A stretch of 64,000 nucleotides of DNA, taken from assembly GCA_016432725.1 (NCBI GenBank), contig JACJDG010000003.1, positions 3,534,001 to 3,598,000 of the forward strand. Direction: 5' to 3'. This document shows positions 9,199-18,089 of the stretch, one piece after another. The translations under genes and the position numbers were made by a program. Each line of letters starts with the position of its first letter. The first letter of the stretch is position 1. The notes under the pieces are model-generated. The model saw only the letters and a list, made by a program, of their open reading frames with translations, did no database searches and was not told the origin of the DNA. The DNA comes from Streptomyces sp. DHE7-1. Its GTDB lineage: Bacteria > Actinomycetota > Actinomycetes > Streptomycetales > Streptomycetaceae.

Positions 9199-9726
9199 GT
9201 GGCGGGGCGTGACACCATCTCCTGCGTGCTCGACATCGGCTACGCCCTCTCCAACCGCTTCCCGGACCCGCCGCAGACCGACTACCGCCACGCGGACGTC
9301 CACACGCTGCGGCACGACCTGTTCTGCGGGGACGTCTACCTCGCGGACACGAAGTCGGACCGGGAGCTGTCCACAGCCTGGGGATGGGTGCCGGTGCTGG
9401 ACTTCGCGTGGGCGCTGTGCGACATCGTGGAGCGGCTGGACCGGGACCCGATGGGCTCGCGTGCCTCCCGTCCCCAGCACGCGGAACTGGACTTCACCGA
9501 GTCCACCGACCGGATGCTCTTCGAGCGCCGTTTCGGCTGGGTGGACATCGAGGCCGACTGGATGCCCACCGAGGAGGCCCCGCTGACCTTCTCCCACGCC
9601 GAACTGCGCCGGGAGTCGCGCGACTTCCTGCACGACCTGATCGCCGACCTCGGCGATCTCCACGAGGACCTGGCGGAGAACCCGGCGATCTGGACCCTGC
9701 AGGCCCGCTTCCCCCGCGTGTCCTGA
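9199..9726 (+). CDS. conserved hypothetical protein
   Basis: This 175-residue, acidic, probably cytosolic protein has many aromatic residues (STAWGWVPVLDFAWALCDIVE; FGWVDIEADWMPTEEAP). There is no signal peptide, membrane helix or catalytic motif I recognise. Codon use is typical of the surroundings, so I take it as a real gene. An internal GTG at 9226 (VLDIGYALSNRF) is an alternative start. It stands alone, divergent from the aminopeptidase and convergent with the pentapeptide gene. Confidence 0.72.
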   Translation: MAGRDTISCVLDIGYALSNRFPDPPQTDYRHADVHTLRHDLFCGDVYLADTKSDRELSTAWGWVPVLDFAWALCDIVERLDRDPMGSRASRPQHAELDFTESTDRMLFERRFGWVDIEADWMPTEEAPLTFSHAELRRESRDFLHDLIADLGDLHEDLAENPAIWTLQARFPRVS

Positions 9727-9730
9727 GCCC

Positions 9731-10422
9731 TCAGTCCTCCACCCTGATCCCCAGCTCGCCCGCGAGCACCGGAGCCAGGTCCAGCAGCTGCCCCGTGCTG
9801 ATCACCGCCCCCGCCAGCCGGTCCAGGCCCCGGGCGATCTCCAGCGGGGCGGCCCCGCGCAGGTCGACGTCCCTCAGCGTCGCGCCGCCGAAGTCCGCCT
9901 CCTTCAGGGCGCAGCCGGTGAACTCCACCCGCTCCAGACGGGCCCCGGCGAAGTCCGGCTCGACCAGGACGCAGGAGTCGAAGACCACGTCCCTGAGCCG
10001 GGCCTCGCGCAGGTTCAGGAAGTCGATCTTGCCGCCGCGGATCACGACCCGCTCCAGCACGGCACCGTGCAGCTGGGTGCCGCCGAGCCGGGGTCGAGCA
10101 GCTCCACGTCCCGGAACGAGGCCTCGGCGAGGTCCGTGCCGACACCCCGCAGGCCGCGCAGGACCGAGTCCAGCACGCGCGCCCGGCGCAGCACCGCCTC
10201 GTCCACCGCGCAGTCCGTCAGCGCGCAGTCCATGAAGCGGGCGCCGGCGCCGTCCTGGCCGGCCAGGTCCGCCGCCCTGAACTCGAGACCGTCGTAGTCC
10301 CCGTCCGGCTCCAGTCCGCCGCCGTTCCAGGGCTCCAGAGGCGGCAGCCGCACCTCCGGCCGCCGTGCGCCCTTCACCCGTGTGCCGTCCGCGCCCGCCG
10401 CTCTCCTCGCCATGCCCTCCAT
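9731..10422 (-). CDS. pentapeptide-repeat protein, frame broken once
   Basis: The repeats have the A(D/N)LxX pattern of a right-handed quadrilateral beta-helix: GLEFRAADLAGQD, ARFMDCALTDCAVDEAVL, LNLREARLRDVVFDSCVL, ARLERVEFTGCALKEADF, ATLRDVDLRGAAP. The N-terminal two-fifths is in one frame up to VELLDP and the remainder (RLGGTQLHGAVLER) is one frame over. One extra C in the CCCC run near 10095 joins them into 230 residues. Some pentapeptide proteins mimic DNA and protect gyrase, but nothing here shows that role. ATG 10413 (MARRAAG) is an alternative start. Confidence 0.78.
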
Positions 10423-10530
10423 GCTGCACCGCGCCACTGACAATCGGGCTGACCTGCGGGAACCCGTCCCGCGCGGCGGGTCGCGGCACACGCGGATGCG
10501 ATGCACACCGATTCATGGTGTTCTGACCAG

Positions 10531-12045
10531 ATGGATATCGGCCGAAAGGGTGAGGCCCCGCCGGCGTCCGCGGGCGCCGCCGGGGCCGATCCCCACCGCT
10601 GGTGGGGCCTGGTCGTCATCGCCCTCGCCCAGCTGATGGTGGTGCTGGACGCGACGATCGTGAACATCGCGCTGCCCTCCGCCCAGCACGACCTGGACAT
10701 GTCCGACGCCGACCGGCAGTGGGTGATCACCGCCTACACGCTGGCCTTCGGCGGGCTCCTGCTGCTGGGCGGCCGGGTGGCCGACCTCGTGGGCCGAAAA
10801 CGCACCTTCGTCGTCGGGCTCGTCGGCTTCGCGGCCGCCTCCGCGCTCGGCGGCGCGGCCACCAGCTCCGGCATGCTCTTCGGCGCCCGCGCCCTCCAGG
10901 GCGTCTTCGCCGCCCTGCTCGCACCCTCCGCGCTGAGCCTGCTGACCACGACCTTCACCGACCCGCGCGAACGGGGCCGGGCCTTCGGCATCTACGGCGC
11001 CCTGGCCGGCAGCGGCTCGGCCATCGGGTTCATCGTCGGCGGCCTGCTCACCGAGTACCTGAACTGGCGCTGGTGCCTGTACGTCAACGTACCCATCGCC
11101 GTCGTCGCGGTGCTCGGCGCCTTCGCCCTGCTGCACGACCGCCCGGGCCACCGCGAGGCCCGGCTCGACGTGCCCGGCGTACTGCTCGGCTGCGGCGGGC
11201 TCGTCGCGATCGTCTACGGCTTCGCCGAGGCCGAGCCGCGCGGCTGGACCGACCCGCTGGTGATCGCCCTGTTCGCGTCCGGCGCGGTGCTGCTCGCGGT
11301 GTTCGTCTGGTGGCAGACCCGGGCACCGAGCCCGCTGCTCCCGCTGCACCTCGTCCGGGACCGCAACCGCGCCGGCTGCTTCCTGACCATGATGCTCGCG
11401 GTGATCGGCATGTTCGGGCTGTTCCTGTTCATGACCTACTACCTGCAGGTCATCCTCGGCTACTCGCCGGTCCGGGCGGGCCTCGCGTTCCTGCCGCTGA
11501 CCGCCGCGATCATCATCGGCTCCACCCAGATCTCGGCCCGGCTGCTGCAGCGGGTGGCCCCGCGCATGCTCATGGTGCCCGGCATGCTGCTGGCCGCGTC
11601 CGGGCTGCTGCTCCTGACCCGGATGACCGTCGGCTCCTCCTACACCGGCGAGATCCTGCCCGCGCTGATCCTCATGGGCCTCGGCATGGGCCTGACCTTC
11701 ATGCCGGTGTTCGCCACCGCCACCGCCGGTGTGGCCCCGCGCGACGCCGGCGTCACCTCCGCGACCGTCAACACCTCCCAGCAGGTGGGCGGCTCGATCG
11801 GCACGGCCCTGCTCAACACGATCGCCACCACCAGCAGCGCCGCCTACATCACCGCCCACCTGCGCGGCCCGGCCACCAAGGCCGCCGTCGTCCCGGCGGG
11901 CGTGGTGCACGGCTACACGGTGGCGATCTGGTGGGCGGCGGGCGTGATGCTGCTGGCCGGCCTGGTGGCGGGTCTGATGGTGACCGCCCGGGCCCCGGGC
12001 CACGGGGCACCGGCCGAGACACCGGTGCCGGAGTCAGTGGGCTGA
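10531..12045 (+). CDS. MFS drug exporter, DHA2 (14-helix EmrB/QacA) type
   Basis: About 504 residues with fourteen predicted membrane helices. Motif A variant GGRVADLVGRKRTF lies between helices 2 and 3. Motif D1 (LDATIVNIALPSAQ) in helix 1 and motif C-like GSGSAIGFIVGGLLTE in helix 5 mark the proton-drug antiporter DHA2 family. The ATG 10531 start (MDIGRKGEAP) places the first helix about 25 residues in. No adjacent regulator is seen. The last 12 bases overlap the convergent acetyltransferase gene. The substrate cannot be told from sequence. Confidence 0.92.
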   Translation: MDIGRKGEAPPASAGAAGADPHRWWGLVVIALAQLMVVLDATIVNIALPSAQHDLDMSDADRQWVITAYTLAFGGLLLLGGRVADLVGRKRTFVVGLVGFAAASALGGAATSSGMLFGARALQGVFAALLAPSALSLLTTTFTDPRERGRAFGIYGALAGSGSAIGFIVGGLLTEYLNWRWCLYVNVPIAVVAVLGAFALLHDRPGHREARLDVPGVLLGCGGLVAIVYGFAEAEPRGWTDPLVIALFASGAVLLAVFVWWQTRAPSPLLPLHLVRDRNRAGCFLTMMLAVIGMFGLFLFMTYYLQVILGYSPVRAGLAFLPLTAAIIIGSTQISARLLQRVAPRMLMVPGMLLAASGLLLLTRMTVGSSYTGEILPALILMGLGMGLTFMPVFATATAGVAPRDAGVTSATVNTSQQVGGSIGTALLNTIATTSSAAYITAHLRGPATKAAVVPAGVVHGYTVAIWWAAGVMLLAGLVAGLMVTARAPGHGAPAETPVPESVG

Positions 12046-12516
12046 GCGGCCCAGTTCCGCCAGCGGCCCGTCGGTGAGCCGGTACACCGTCCACTCGTCC
12101 TGTGGGCGCGCGCCGAGGGCCTCGTAGAAGCCGATCGCGGGCCGGTTCCAGTCGAGCACCGACCACTCCAGGCGCTCGTAGCCGCGCTCGACGCAGATGC
12201 GCGCCAGCTCGGTCAGCAGCGCCCGGCCGTGCCCGCCGCCCCGGGCGGAGGGACGGACGTAGAGGTCCTCCAGGTGGATGCCGTGCACACCGCGCCAGGT
12301 GGAGAAGTTCAGGAACCACAGGGCGAAGCCGACGCTCTCCCCGGTCCCGTCGTCCACGGCCATGTGCGCGAACGCCGCCGGCCGCTCCCCGAACAGCGCC
12401 TCGCGCAACTGCTCCTCGGTCGCCCGCGCCTCCTGCGGGGCCTTCTCGTACTCGGCCAGCTCACGGATCAGGGCGTGGACGACGGGGACGTCGGCGGGGG
12501 TCGCGGAGCGAATCAT
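12034..12516 (-). CDS. GNAT acetyltransferase, diamine acetyltransferase-like
   Basis: The 160-residue protein is a single GNAT domain. It starts MIRSATPADVPVVHALIRELAEYEKAP, which is close to the spermidine/thialysine N-acetyltransferase (SSAT) group. The acetyl-CoA loop is VRPSARGGGHGRALLTELA, followed by WSVLDWNRPAIGFYEALGA and the catalytic-type tyrosine. The gene lies beside a putrescine-oxidase-like gene, which fits polyamine or amine metabolism, but the substrate is an inference. Confidence 0.85.
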   Translation of the reverse strand: MIRSATPADVPVVHALIRELAEYEKAPQEARATEEQLREALFGERPAAFAHMAVDDGTGESVGFALWFLNFSTWRGVHGIHLEDLYVRPSARGGGHGRALLTELARICVERGYERLEWSVLDWNRPAIGFYEALGARPQDEWTVYRLTDGPLAELGRSAH

Positions 12517-12558
12517 GAGGGTGAGGCTAACCGGGCGCGTCCGGCTCGGTCACGCCGG

Positions 12559-13965
12559 TCAGCTGCGGCCCGCCACCCGGTCGGCCACCCGTGCCAGCCG
12601 GGAGGAACCGGCGCCCGGGCGGAGCAGTTCGCGCCGGTCGGCGGCGCGGTAGGTGGCGTACATGCCGTGCACGCCGAGCCAGCGGAAGGGTTCCGGCTCC
12701 CACCTGCGGACCTTGTGGTTCACCCAGGGCAGCTCCGTCAGCCCGGTGCGGCCGGCCTGGCCCGAGTCCTGCTGCACGAGGTCGCGCAGGGTGCGGGCGG
12801 CCAGGTTGGCGGTGGCGACGCCCGAGCCGACGTAGCCGCCCGCCCAGCCGAGCCCGGTGGCCCGGTCCAGGGTGACCGTGGCGCACCAGTCGCGCGGGAC
12901 GCCGAGCACACCGGACCAGGCGTGCTCGACGCGCACACCCGCGAGGGCCGGGAAGAAGCGGGTCAGGATCTCCCGCAGGGCCTCGACCGTCGCGTCCTGG
13001 GTGCGGCCGTCGTTGTCGGTGCGCGAGCCGAAGCGGTACGGCACCCCGCGCCCGCCCAGCGCGATCCGGCCGTCGGCGGTGCGCTGCGCGTACATGTAGG
13101 CGTGCGCCATGTCGCCCAGCGTCTCGCGGCCGTCCCAGCCGATCGCCGCCCACTGCTCGTCGGTGAGCGGCTCGGTGGCGATCATCGAGGAGTTCATCGG
13201 CAGCCACGTCCGCCGCTGGCCCCTGAGCGAGGCGGTGAAGCCCTCCGTGCAGCGCAGCACGTAGGACGCGCGGACCGTGCCGTACGGGGTCACGGCGTGC
13301 TTGGGCCGGATCTCGGTGACCGGGGTCGACTCGTGGATGACCACCCCCAGCGCCTCCGCGGCCGCCGCGAGCCCCTTGACCAGCTTCACCGGGTGCAGCC
13401 GGGCGCCGTGCGGGGTCCAGCTCGAACCCACCGCGCCGGCCACCCGGATCCGCTCGGCCGTCTGCCGGGCCCCGTACAGCTCGCGGTCCTTCTCGCCGTA
13501 CGACAGCTCGTGCTCGTGGAAGGCCCGCAGCCGCGCCAGCTGGGCGGGGGTGGTCGCCACTTCCAGCACCCCGCCCTTGTGGACACCGGCGTCGATGCCC
13601 TCCGCCTCGGTGACGGCGACCACCTCGGCCACGGTGTCGTTCATCGCCCGCTGCAGGCGTACGGCGGCCTCGTGCCCGTGCAGCTTCGCGTACCGGTCGC
13701 GGCCCGCGATCCCGTTGTAGAGCCAGCCGCCGTTGCGGCCGGAGGCGCCGTATCCGCAGAACTTCTGCTCCAGGACGGTGATCCGCAGGAAGGGGGCGGC
13801 CTTCTTCAGGTAGTACGCGGTCCACAGCCCCGTGTAGCCGCCGCCGACGACGACGACGTCGGCCGAGGCGTCCCCGGACAGCGGCTCCCGTACCGCGGGG
13901 AGGCCGTCGTCCGCGTACCAGAAGGAGATCCCACCGTTGACGACACTGGTTGCCGAGCTGCTCAT
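12559..13965 (-). CDS. FAD-dependent oxidoreductase, gamma-glutamylputrescine oxidase-like
   Basis: The 468-residue protein has a D-amino-acid-oxidase fold. The Rossmann FAD motif VVVVGGGYTGLWTAYYL is near residue 37 and the E at the end of beta-2 is in ITVLEQ. GASGRNGGW is the second flavin-contact segment typical of PuuB/YurR-like oxidases. The C-terminal half has WAGGYVGSGVATANLAARTL, the GG-containing flavin motif. Such enzymes oxidise primary or secondary amines with production of H2O2 and aldehyde. The ATG overlaps the TGA of the upstream gene (ATGA), so the two are translationally coupled. Confidence 0.88.
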   Translation of the reverse strand: MSSSATSVVNGGISFWYADDGLPAVREPLSGDASADVVVVGGGYTGLWTAYYLKKAAPFLRITVLEQKFCGYGASGRNGGWLYNGIAGRDRYAKLHGHEAAVRLQRAMNDTVAEVVAVTEAEGIDAGVHKGGVLEVATTPAQLARLRAFHEHELSYGEKDRELYGARQTAERIRVAGAVGSSWTPHGARLHPVKLVKGLAAAAEALGVVIHESTPVTEIRPKHAVTPYGTVRASYVLRCTEGFTASLRGQRRTWLPMNSSMIATEPLTDEQWAAIGWDGRETLGDMAHAYMYAQRTADGRIALGGRGVPYRFGSRTDNDGRTQDATVEALREILTRFFPALAGVRVEHAWSGVLGVPRDWCATVTLDRATGLGWAGGYVGSGVATANLAARTLRDLVQQDSGQAGRTGLTELPWVNHKVRRWEPEPFRWLGVHGMYATYRAADRRELLRPGAGSSRLARVADRVAGRS

Positions 13966-14654
13966 GGCCGGGACGTTAACCCCTGGGAGCGGCCGGTGTC
14001 TCCTTCGGATTCCGTGCTTCTGCGCGGCGCTCGTCCGCGGTCCCCGACCAGCGGACGGCACGCGAGACCGACCAGGACGGACAGGAAGTGCCCGACGTCG
14101 GTGAAGGTACGGCTCGCGACCAGCGGCACGGCGTAGAAGGCGAGCAGCCCCGAGAGGTACAGGTACCGCCAGGGCGCCGCGATCCGGTAGGTGAGCACCG
14201 CCACCACCCCGGCCAGCGCGTAACTCACGCCGATGTCGAGGGAGTTGACGGCCGAGTTCGGGGCGTGGCCGTCGTGGATCGCCTGCAGCAGGGCCAGCTC
14301 GCTGATCAGCGTGGCGAGCACGTGCGCGGCGACGCACACCGCGAGCCAGCGCAGGGTCCCGAGCCAGCGCTCGGCCTGGGCGTGGAAGACGGTGTACAGC
14401 GCGGCGTACGGCAGCCAGTGCCCGCTGTCGATCCACATCGCGCTGGTGATCAGCACCCGCACGGGGTTCTGCGACAGCTCGTGGATGTTGGTCGAGCGCT
14501 GCCGCAGGAAGTCCTGCTCGAACGCCGGTGACATGTGGTGCAGGGCGACGGTGGTGAAGAACAGGACCGTCAGCCAGACGTAGGTGCCCGGGGCGCTGCG
14601 CACATAGGCCGCGGCCGCCCGGAGCCCTCGCCGCGCGCGGATGACCCGGTTCAC
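13962..14654 (-). CDS. rhomboid-like intramembrane serine protease
   Basis: This 230-residue membrane protein has about six hydrophobic segments. The catalytic pair of rhomboids can be placed: SLDIGVSYALAG carries the G-x-S motif in the fourth helix and FTDVGHFLSVLVGL carries the His of the sixth. The long first loop (MSPAFEQDFLRQRSTNIHELS and onward) is characteristic of the actinobacterial branch. The start is GTG. It is the first gene of a two-gene operon with the FAD oxidoreductase, but there is no obvious functional link. Confidence 0.78.
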   Translation of the reverse strand: MNRVIRARRGLRAAAAYVRSAPGTYVWLTVLFFTTVALHHMSPAFEQDFLRQRSTNIHELSQNPVRVLITSAMWIDSGHWLPYAALYTVFHAQAERWLGTLRWLAVCVAAHVLATLISELALLQAIHDGHAPNSAVNSLDIGVSYALAGVVAVLTYRIAAPWRYLYLSGLLAFYAVPLVASRTFTDVGHFLSVLVGLACRPLVGDRGRAPRRSTESEGDTGRSQGLTSRP

Positions 14655-14881
14655 AACCGACAGTATGGTCGCCGGCCGGTTCGGGGCGCCTGGTGAGCCC
14701 GGGCACCGGCCCCGTCCGGCCCGGCGGTGGACCGCCCCCGCCGCTTCGCCCAGTGGGCCGTCCGGGTGACGCCGCGGGGGCGGCGACCCGCGGGGCCGAA
14801 CGGGTCACCGCGGGCCCCGGACCAGCGGCCGCCACGCCCGGTTCCGGTCCGCCGCCCGCACCGCTCCTGACACGCCGCCGG

Positions 14882-14917
14882 ATGGCCTATACGGCCATAT
14901 AAGGATAAAACAGCCAT
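14882..14917. promoter_or_regulatory. candidate operator upstream of the beta-helix gene
   Basis: ATGGCC-N5-GGCCAT forms a perfect inverted repeat (14882-14898). A third half-site-like GCCAT lies just downstream (14913-14917). The AT-rich stretch between (TATAAGGATAAAA) is rare in this DNA and is probably the promoter core of the beta-helix gene. The protein that binds is unknown. Confidence 0.4.
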
Positions 14918-14929
14918 ACCGTAAGCGAT

Positions 14930-16090
14930 ATGAAGAGATGTCACATCGCATATCTCGCGTGCACCGCCGCCCTCGTCGGCACCGCCCTCGGCGCCGCCCC
15001 CGCGGTGGCCGCCCACTCGACCCTGGTGGTCCGCCCCGGCGAGTCGATCCAGAAGGCGGTCGACGCCGCCAGGGCCGGCGACACCGTTCTCGTGCTGGCC
15101 GGCACGTACCACGAGAGCGTGACGATCCGCACCGCCCACGTGACCCTGCGGGGCGTGGGTTCCGGGACGGTCATCGAGCCCGCCAAGAAGGCCAAGAAGG
15201 CCAAGAAGAAGCCCGCCGGGGCGAGCACCGGGAAGGCCACGAAGAAGGCCACGAAGAAGTCTTCGAAGAAGGCGTCCCCGAAGCCCGCCAAGAAGGTCGC
15301 GAAGAGCTGCGCCGAGGGCGGCAACGGCATCTGTGTGCTCGGCACCAAGACGAAGGACGTCAAGGGCGTCACCGTCGCCGACCTGAAGGTGACCAAGTTC
15401 AGCCGCACCGGGGTGTTCGGCATGGCCACCGACGGACTGACCGTGCGCGGCGTGAACGCCGCGAACAACGGCGTCTGGGGCATCGCCGAGGAGCGGTCGG
15501 TGCGCAGCCTGCTGCGGGACAACTACGCGCACGGCAACGGTGACGCGGGCGTGTTCCTCGCCAACACCATCCAGGAGGAGGCCGGCGCCTACGACGCCAA
15601 GCAGACCCTGGTGTCGCACAACCGGCTGGAGGGCAACCGGATCGGCGTCACCGTGCGCCGGCTGCGGAACCTGACCGTCGCCCGCAACTACGTCTCCGGC
15701 AACTGCGCCGGGGTGTTCGTGGTCGGTGACGAGAACAAGCCCAAGGCCGGTCACCTGGACGTCACCGCCAACCAGGTCGTCGCGAACAACAAGTCCTGCG
15801 CCAAGACCGAGCGGCTGCCCGCCCTGAAGGGCTCCGGCATCGTCCTGACCGGCACCGAGCAGGCCCGGGTGTCCCGCAACTGGGTCGCCGGCAACTCCGG
15901 CAAGTCCCCGCTGTCCGGCGGCATCGTCCTGTTCAAGAGCTTCGTGGGCGTGGCCGGCACGAACAACCGCGTCGACGGCAACGTCCTCTCGGAGAACTCC
16001 CCCGCCGACCTGGTGAGCACCGAGACCGGCAAGACCAACTCCTTCGAGCGCAACTCCTGCCGGGCTTCGAAGCCCGCGGGCCTGTGCTGA
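14930..16090 (+). CDS. secreted right-handed beta-helix protein with a lysine-rich insert
   Basis: The 386-residue protein has a signal peptide cut after about AVAA (residue 28). Next comes the start of a beta-helix (IQKAVDAARAGDTVLVLAGTY; VTIRTAHVTLRGVGSGTVIEP). This is interrupted at residues 85-125 by a tract with about 18 lysines, made of AKK, ATKK and SSKK units like a histone-H1 or HupS tail. The helix then resumes through parallel-beta-helix coils such as LTVRGVNAANNGVWGI, VSHNRLEGNRIGVTV and LTVARNYVSGNCAGVFV to the C-terminal Cys. Proteins of this fold are often polysaccharide-binding or lyase-like, but no catalytic site is evident. The methyltransferase follows 59 bases later on the same strand. 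Confidence 0.83.
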   Translation: MKRCHIAYLACTAALVGTALGAAPAVAAHSTLVVRPGESIQKAVDAARAGDTVLVLAGTYHESVTIRTAHVTLRGVGSGTVIEPAKKAKKAKKKPAGASTGKATKKATKKSSKKASPKPAKKVAKSCAEGGNGICVLGTKTKDVKGVTVADLKVTKFSRTGVFGMATDGLTVRGVNAANNGVWGIAEERSVRSLLRDNYAHGNGDAGVFLANTIQEEAGAYDAKQTLVSHNRLEGNRIGVTVRRLRNLTVARNYVSGNCAGVFVVGDENKPKAGHLDVTANQVVANNKSCAKTERLPALKGSGIVLTGTEQARVSRNWVAGNSGKSPLSGGIVLFKSFVGVAGTNNRVDGNVLSENSPADLVSTETGKTNSFERNSCRASKPAGLC

Positions 16091-16149
16091 CCGCACGGGC
16101 GCTGCCACTGCTGGACCGACGAAGGCCACGGAAAGAGAGAGGGCGGCAG

Positions 16150-17178
16150 ATGACGTCCGCTGAAACAGCACCACCGCCTCCCATGCGGCTGCGCGAACTC
16201 GTGTTCGGCGCGGCCTGTGCCGCCGCCGTCCGCGCCGCCGCCCGGCTGGGCGTCGCCGACGCCCTCGACGACACACCGATGACCGCCGAGGACCTCGCCG
16301 CGGCGGTCAAGACCGAACCCAAGCCGCTGCGCCGGCTGCTGCGGGCCCTGTCCTGCTACGACGTCTTCACCGAGCGGCCGGACGGCACCTTCGCGCACAC
16401 CGGGATGTCCCGGCTGCTGCGCGAGGACGACCCCAACAGCCTGCGCGCCATCGCCCTGTGGTGCACGGAGCCGTGGACCTGGGACGCCTGGCCCAAGCTG
16501 GACGAGGCCGTGCGCACCGGCGACAACGTCGTGGAGGGCCTGTACGGCAAGGAGTTCTTCACCTACCTCAACGAGGACGCCCCGGAGTCCGCGGACGTCT
16601 TCAACCGCGCCATGACCCGCTCCAGCGAGCAGTCCGCGCGCGAGGTGGCGGCCCTGCTCGACCTGTCCGGGGCCAAGTCGGTCGCGGACGTCGGCGGGGG
16701 CCAGGGGCACGTCGTGGCCTGCCTGCTGGACAAGTACCCGGCGATGCGCGGCAGCCTGCTCGACCTGCCCCGGGTGGTGGAGAACGCCCTGCCGCGGCTG
16801 CGCGAGGGCGGCGACCTCGCCGACCGCGCGCGGATCGTGCCCGGCGACGTCCGGGACGCCATCCCGGTCCAGGCCGACGTCTACATCATCAAGAACATCC
16901 TGGAGTGGGACGACGAGAGCACGTCCCGCACGCTGCGCAACGTCGTCGAGGCGGGCGGCCCGGGCACCCGGGTCGTCGTCATCGAGAACCTGGTGGACGA
17001 CACCCCCTCGATGCGCTTCAGCACCGCGATGGACCTGCTGCTGCTCCTCAACGTCGGCGGGGCCAAGCACACCACCGACTCCATGGTGGGCCGGCTGACC
17101 TCGGCGGGCCTGAAGGTGGGCGACATCCGCCCGGTCAACCCGTACCTGCACGCGTTCGACTGCCACGTGCCCGCCTGA
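16150..17178 (+). CDS. SAM-dependent O-methyltransferase, polyketide tailoring type
   Basis: The 342-residue protein has the layout of TcmN/TcmO and DnrK-like O-methyltransferases. An N-terminal winged-helix dimerisation domain (FGAACAAAVRAAARLGVADAL; LRRLLRALSCYDVFTE) is followed by a Rossmann domain with the SAM motif VADVGGGQGHVVACLL near residue 178. The general-base region is IIKNILEWDDESTSRTL, where the usual His of LHDW is replaced by Glu (LEW). The start is ATG 16150 after GAGAGAGGGCGGC. It converges on the pigment operon and is separated from it by one perfect hairpin. An O-methyltransferase is not part of the classic eight-gene whiE set, so pigment methylation is an inference. Confidence 0.85.
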   Translation: MTSAETAPPPPMRLRELVFGAACAAAVRAAARLGVADALDDTPMTAEDLAAAVKTEPKPLRRLLRALSCYDVFTERPDGTFAHTGMSRLLREDDPNSLRAIALWCTEPWTWDAWPKLDEAVRTGDNVVEGLYGKEFFTYLNEDAPESADVFNRAMTRSSEQSAREVAALLDLSGAKSVADVGGGQGHVVACLLDKYPAMRGSLLDLPRVVENALPRLREGGDLADRARIVPGDVRDAIPVQADVYIIKNILEWDDESTSRTLRNVVEAGGPGTRVVVIENLVDDTPSMRFSTAMDLLLLLNVGGAKHTTDSMVGRLTSAGLKVGDIRPVNPYLHAFDCHVPA

Positions 17179-17194
17179 CGGACACGACGGCACA

Positions 17195-17244
17195 GGCCAC
17201 CGGCCGCCGGGCCCGCGACGCTGCGGGCCCGGCGGCCGGTGGCC
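17195..17244. terminator. bidirectional terminator, 22-bp perfect stem
   Basis: The arms GGCCACCGGCCGCCGGGCCC(GC) and their exact complement flank a 6-base loop (GACGCT). It lies between the convergent methyltransferase and cyclase genes and can end transcription from both sides. Confidence 0.88.
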
Positions 17245-17264
17245 GTCCGGGGATGCCGTACGGC

Positions 17265-17588
17265 TCAGTCGCGCTCCCAGACGTAGAAGCGCTGTGCCAT
17301 CGCGTCCTTGGGGGACCGCCAGGTCTCCGGGTCGTACGCGCTGACGTACGCCGTCAGGCGCTCGCTGATGTCACGGAACTCGGGGTGGCCGGTCACCTTG
17401 GCGATGGCGGGCCCGGGGTCGCGCTCGGACTCGACGAGGTGCATGTACACGTCGCCGAACTGGAAGAGGCTGCGCCGCACCACACCGACGAGGTGGGGCA
17501 GCTCTCCCCGGTCGGACTCCTCGAACACCTTGGCGATGTCCGGGGCGGAGCCCGGGGCCATGCGCGCGACGATCAGTGCCTGGTGCAT
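17265..17588 (-). CDS. TcmI-type polyketide cyclase (WhiE-VII-like)
   Basis: The 107-residue protein is a single ferredoxin-like alpha/beta domain of the TcmI/WhiE-VII cyclase family. Family features are MHQALIVARMAPGSAPDIAKVFEESD at the start, LPHLVGVVRRSLFQFGDVYMHLVE, and HPEFRDISERLTAYVSAYDP. It shapes late ring closures of the aromatic polyketide. It is the last gene of the minus-strand operon, 20 bases after the aromatase gene. Confidence 0.9.
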   Translation of the reverse strand: MHQALIVARMAPGSAPDIAKVFEESDRGELPHLVGVVRRSLFQFGDVYMHLVESERDPGPAIAKVTGHPEFRDISERLTAYVSAYDPETWRSPKDAMAQRFYVWERD

Positions 17589-17608
17589 GGTCTCGGTCCT
17601 TCCTCCGG

Positions 17609-18088
17609 CTAGTCGGCCAGGGCGGGCGCGGGGCGCCGTCCGGCGGCCGCCTTCTCGATCTTCTCCCGGATGAGGGCCATCTGGACCTTGGAGTTCCGGT
17701 TGATGTTGTCGGTCATCCAGTCGTCGTCGACCGGGGCGTCCGGCTTCATCGCGAAGTCCTGCGTCCAGACCATCCGGGTGCCGGCCGGCACCTCCTCGTA
17801 CTCCCAGAGGATGTCCATGTGGGCGAACGGGCCGGTCTCGACCCGGCGGGCCTTCACCGTGCGGGTCTTGCGGTCGGGCTCGCGCTCGGAGACCCAGCTC
17901 CAGACGGTGCCGTTCTCGTCCGGGTGCATGGTCAGCCGGAACGTCGTCTTGCGCCCCTCCTGGGAGAGGATCTCGACGGACGCGTACTCACTGAAGAGCT
18001 GCGGCCACTTCTCCAGGTCGTTGGTCATGTCCCAGACCAGGTCGAGCGGCGCGGCGATGGTGATCTCGTTCTGGGTGTGTCCTGCCAT
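17609..18088 (-). CDS. aromatase/cyclase, SRPBCC fold (WhiE-VI-like)
   Basis: This 159-residue START/Bet-v1-type protein has the signature HTQNEITIAAPLDLVWDMTN and LEKWPQLFSEYASVEIL of monodomain aromatase/cyclases such as WhiE-VI and the N-half of TcmN. It makes and aromatises the first ring of the ACP-bound poly-beta-keto chain. It starts one base after the ACP stop, which implies coupled translation. Confidence 0.92.
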   Translation of the reverse strand: MAGHTQNEITIAAPLDLVWDMTNDLEKWPQLFSEYASVEILSQEGRKTTFRLTMHPDENGTVWSWVSEREPDRKTRTVKARRVETGPFAHMDILWEYEEVPAGTRMVWTQDFAMKPDAPVDDDWMTDNINRNSKVQMALIREKIEKAAAGRRPAPALAD

Positions 18089-18089
18089 C

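Noticed and set aside
10513..12003. A 496-codon minus-strand frame opposite the MFS exporter
   Set aside because: Composition is that of a membrane-protein complement (GGG, RRH and DDR runs); the plus strand has clear MFS motifs.
12229..14136. A 635-codon open frame on the plus strand
   Set aside because: It is the complement of the GNAT, FAD oxidoreductase and rhomboid genes, without any motif.
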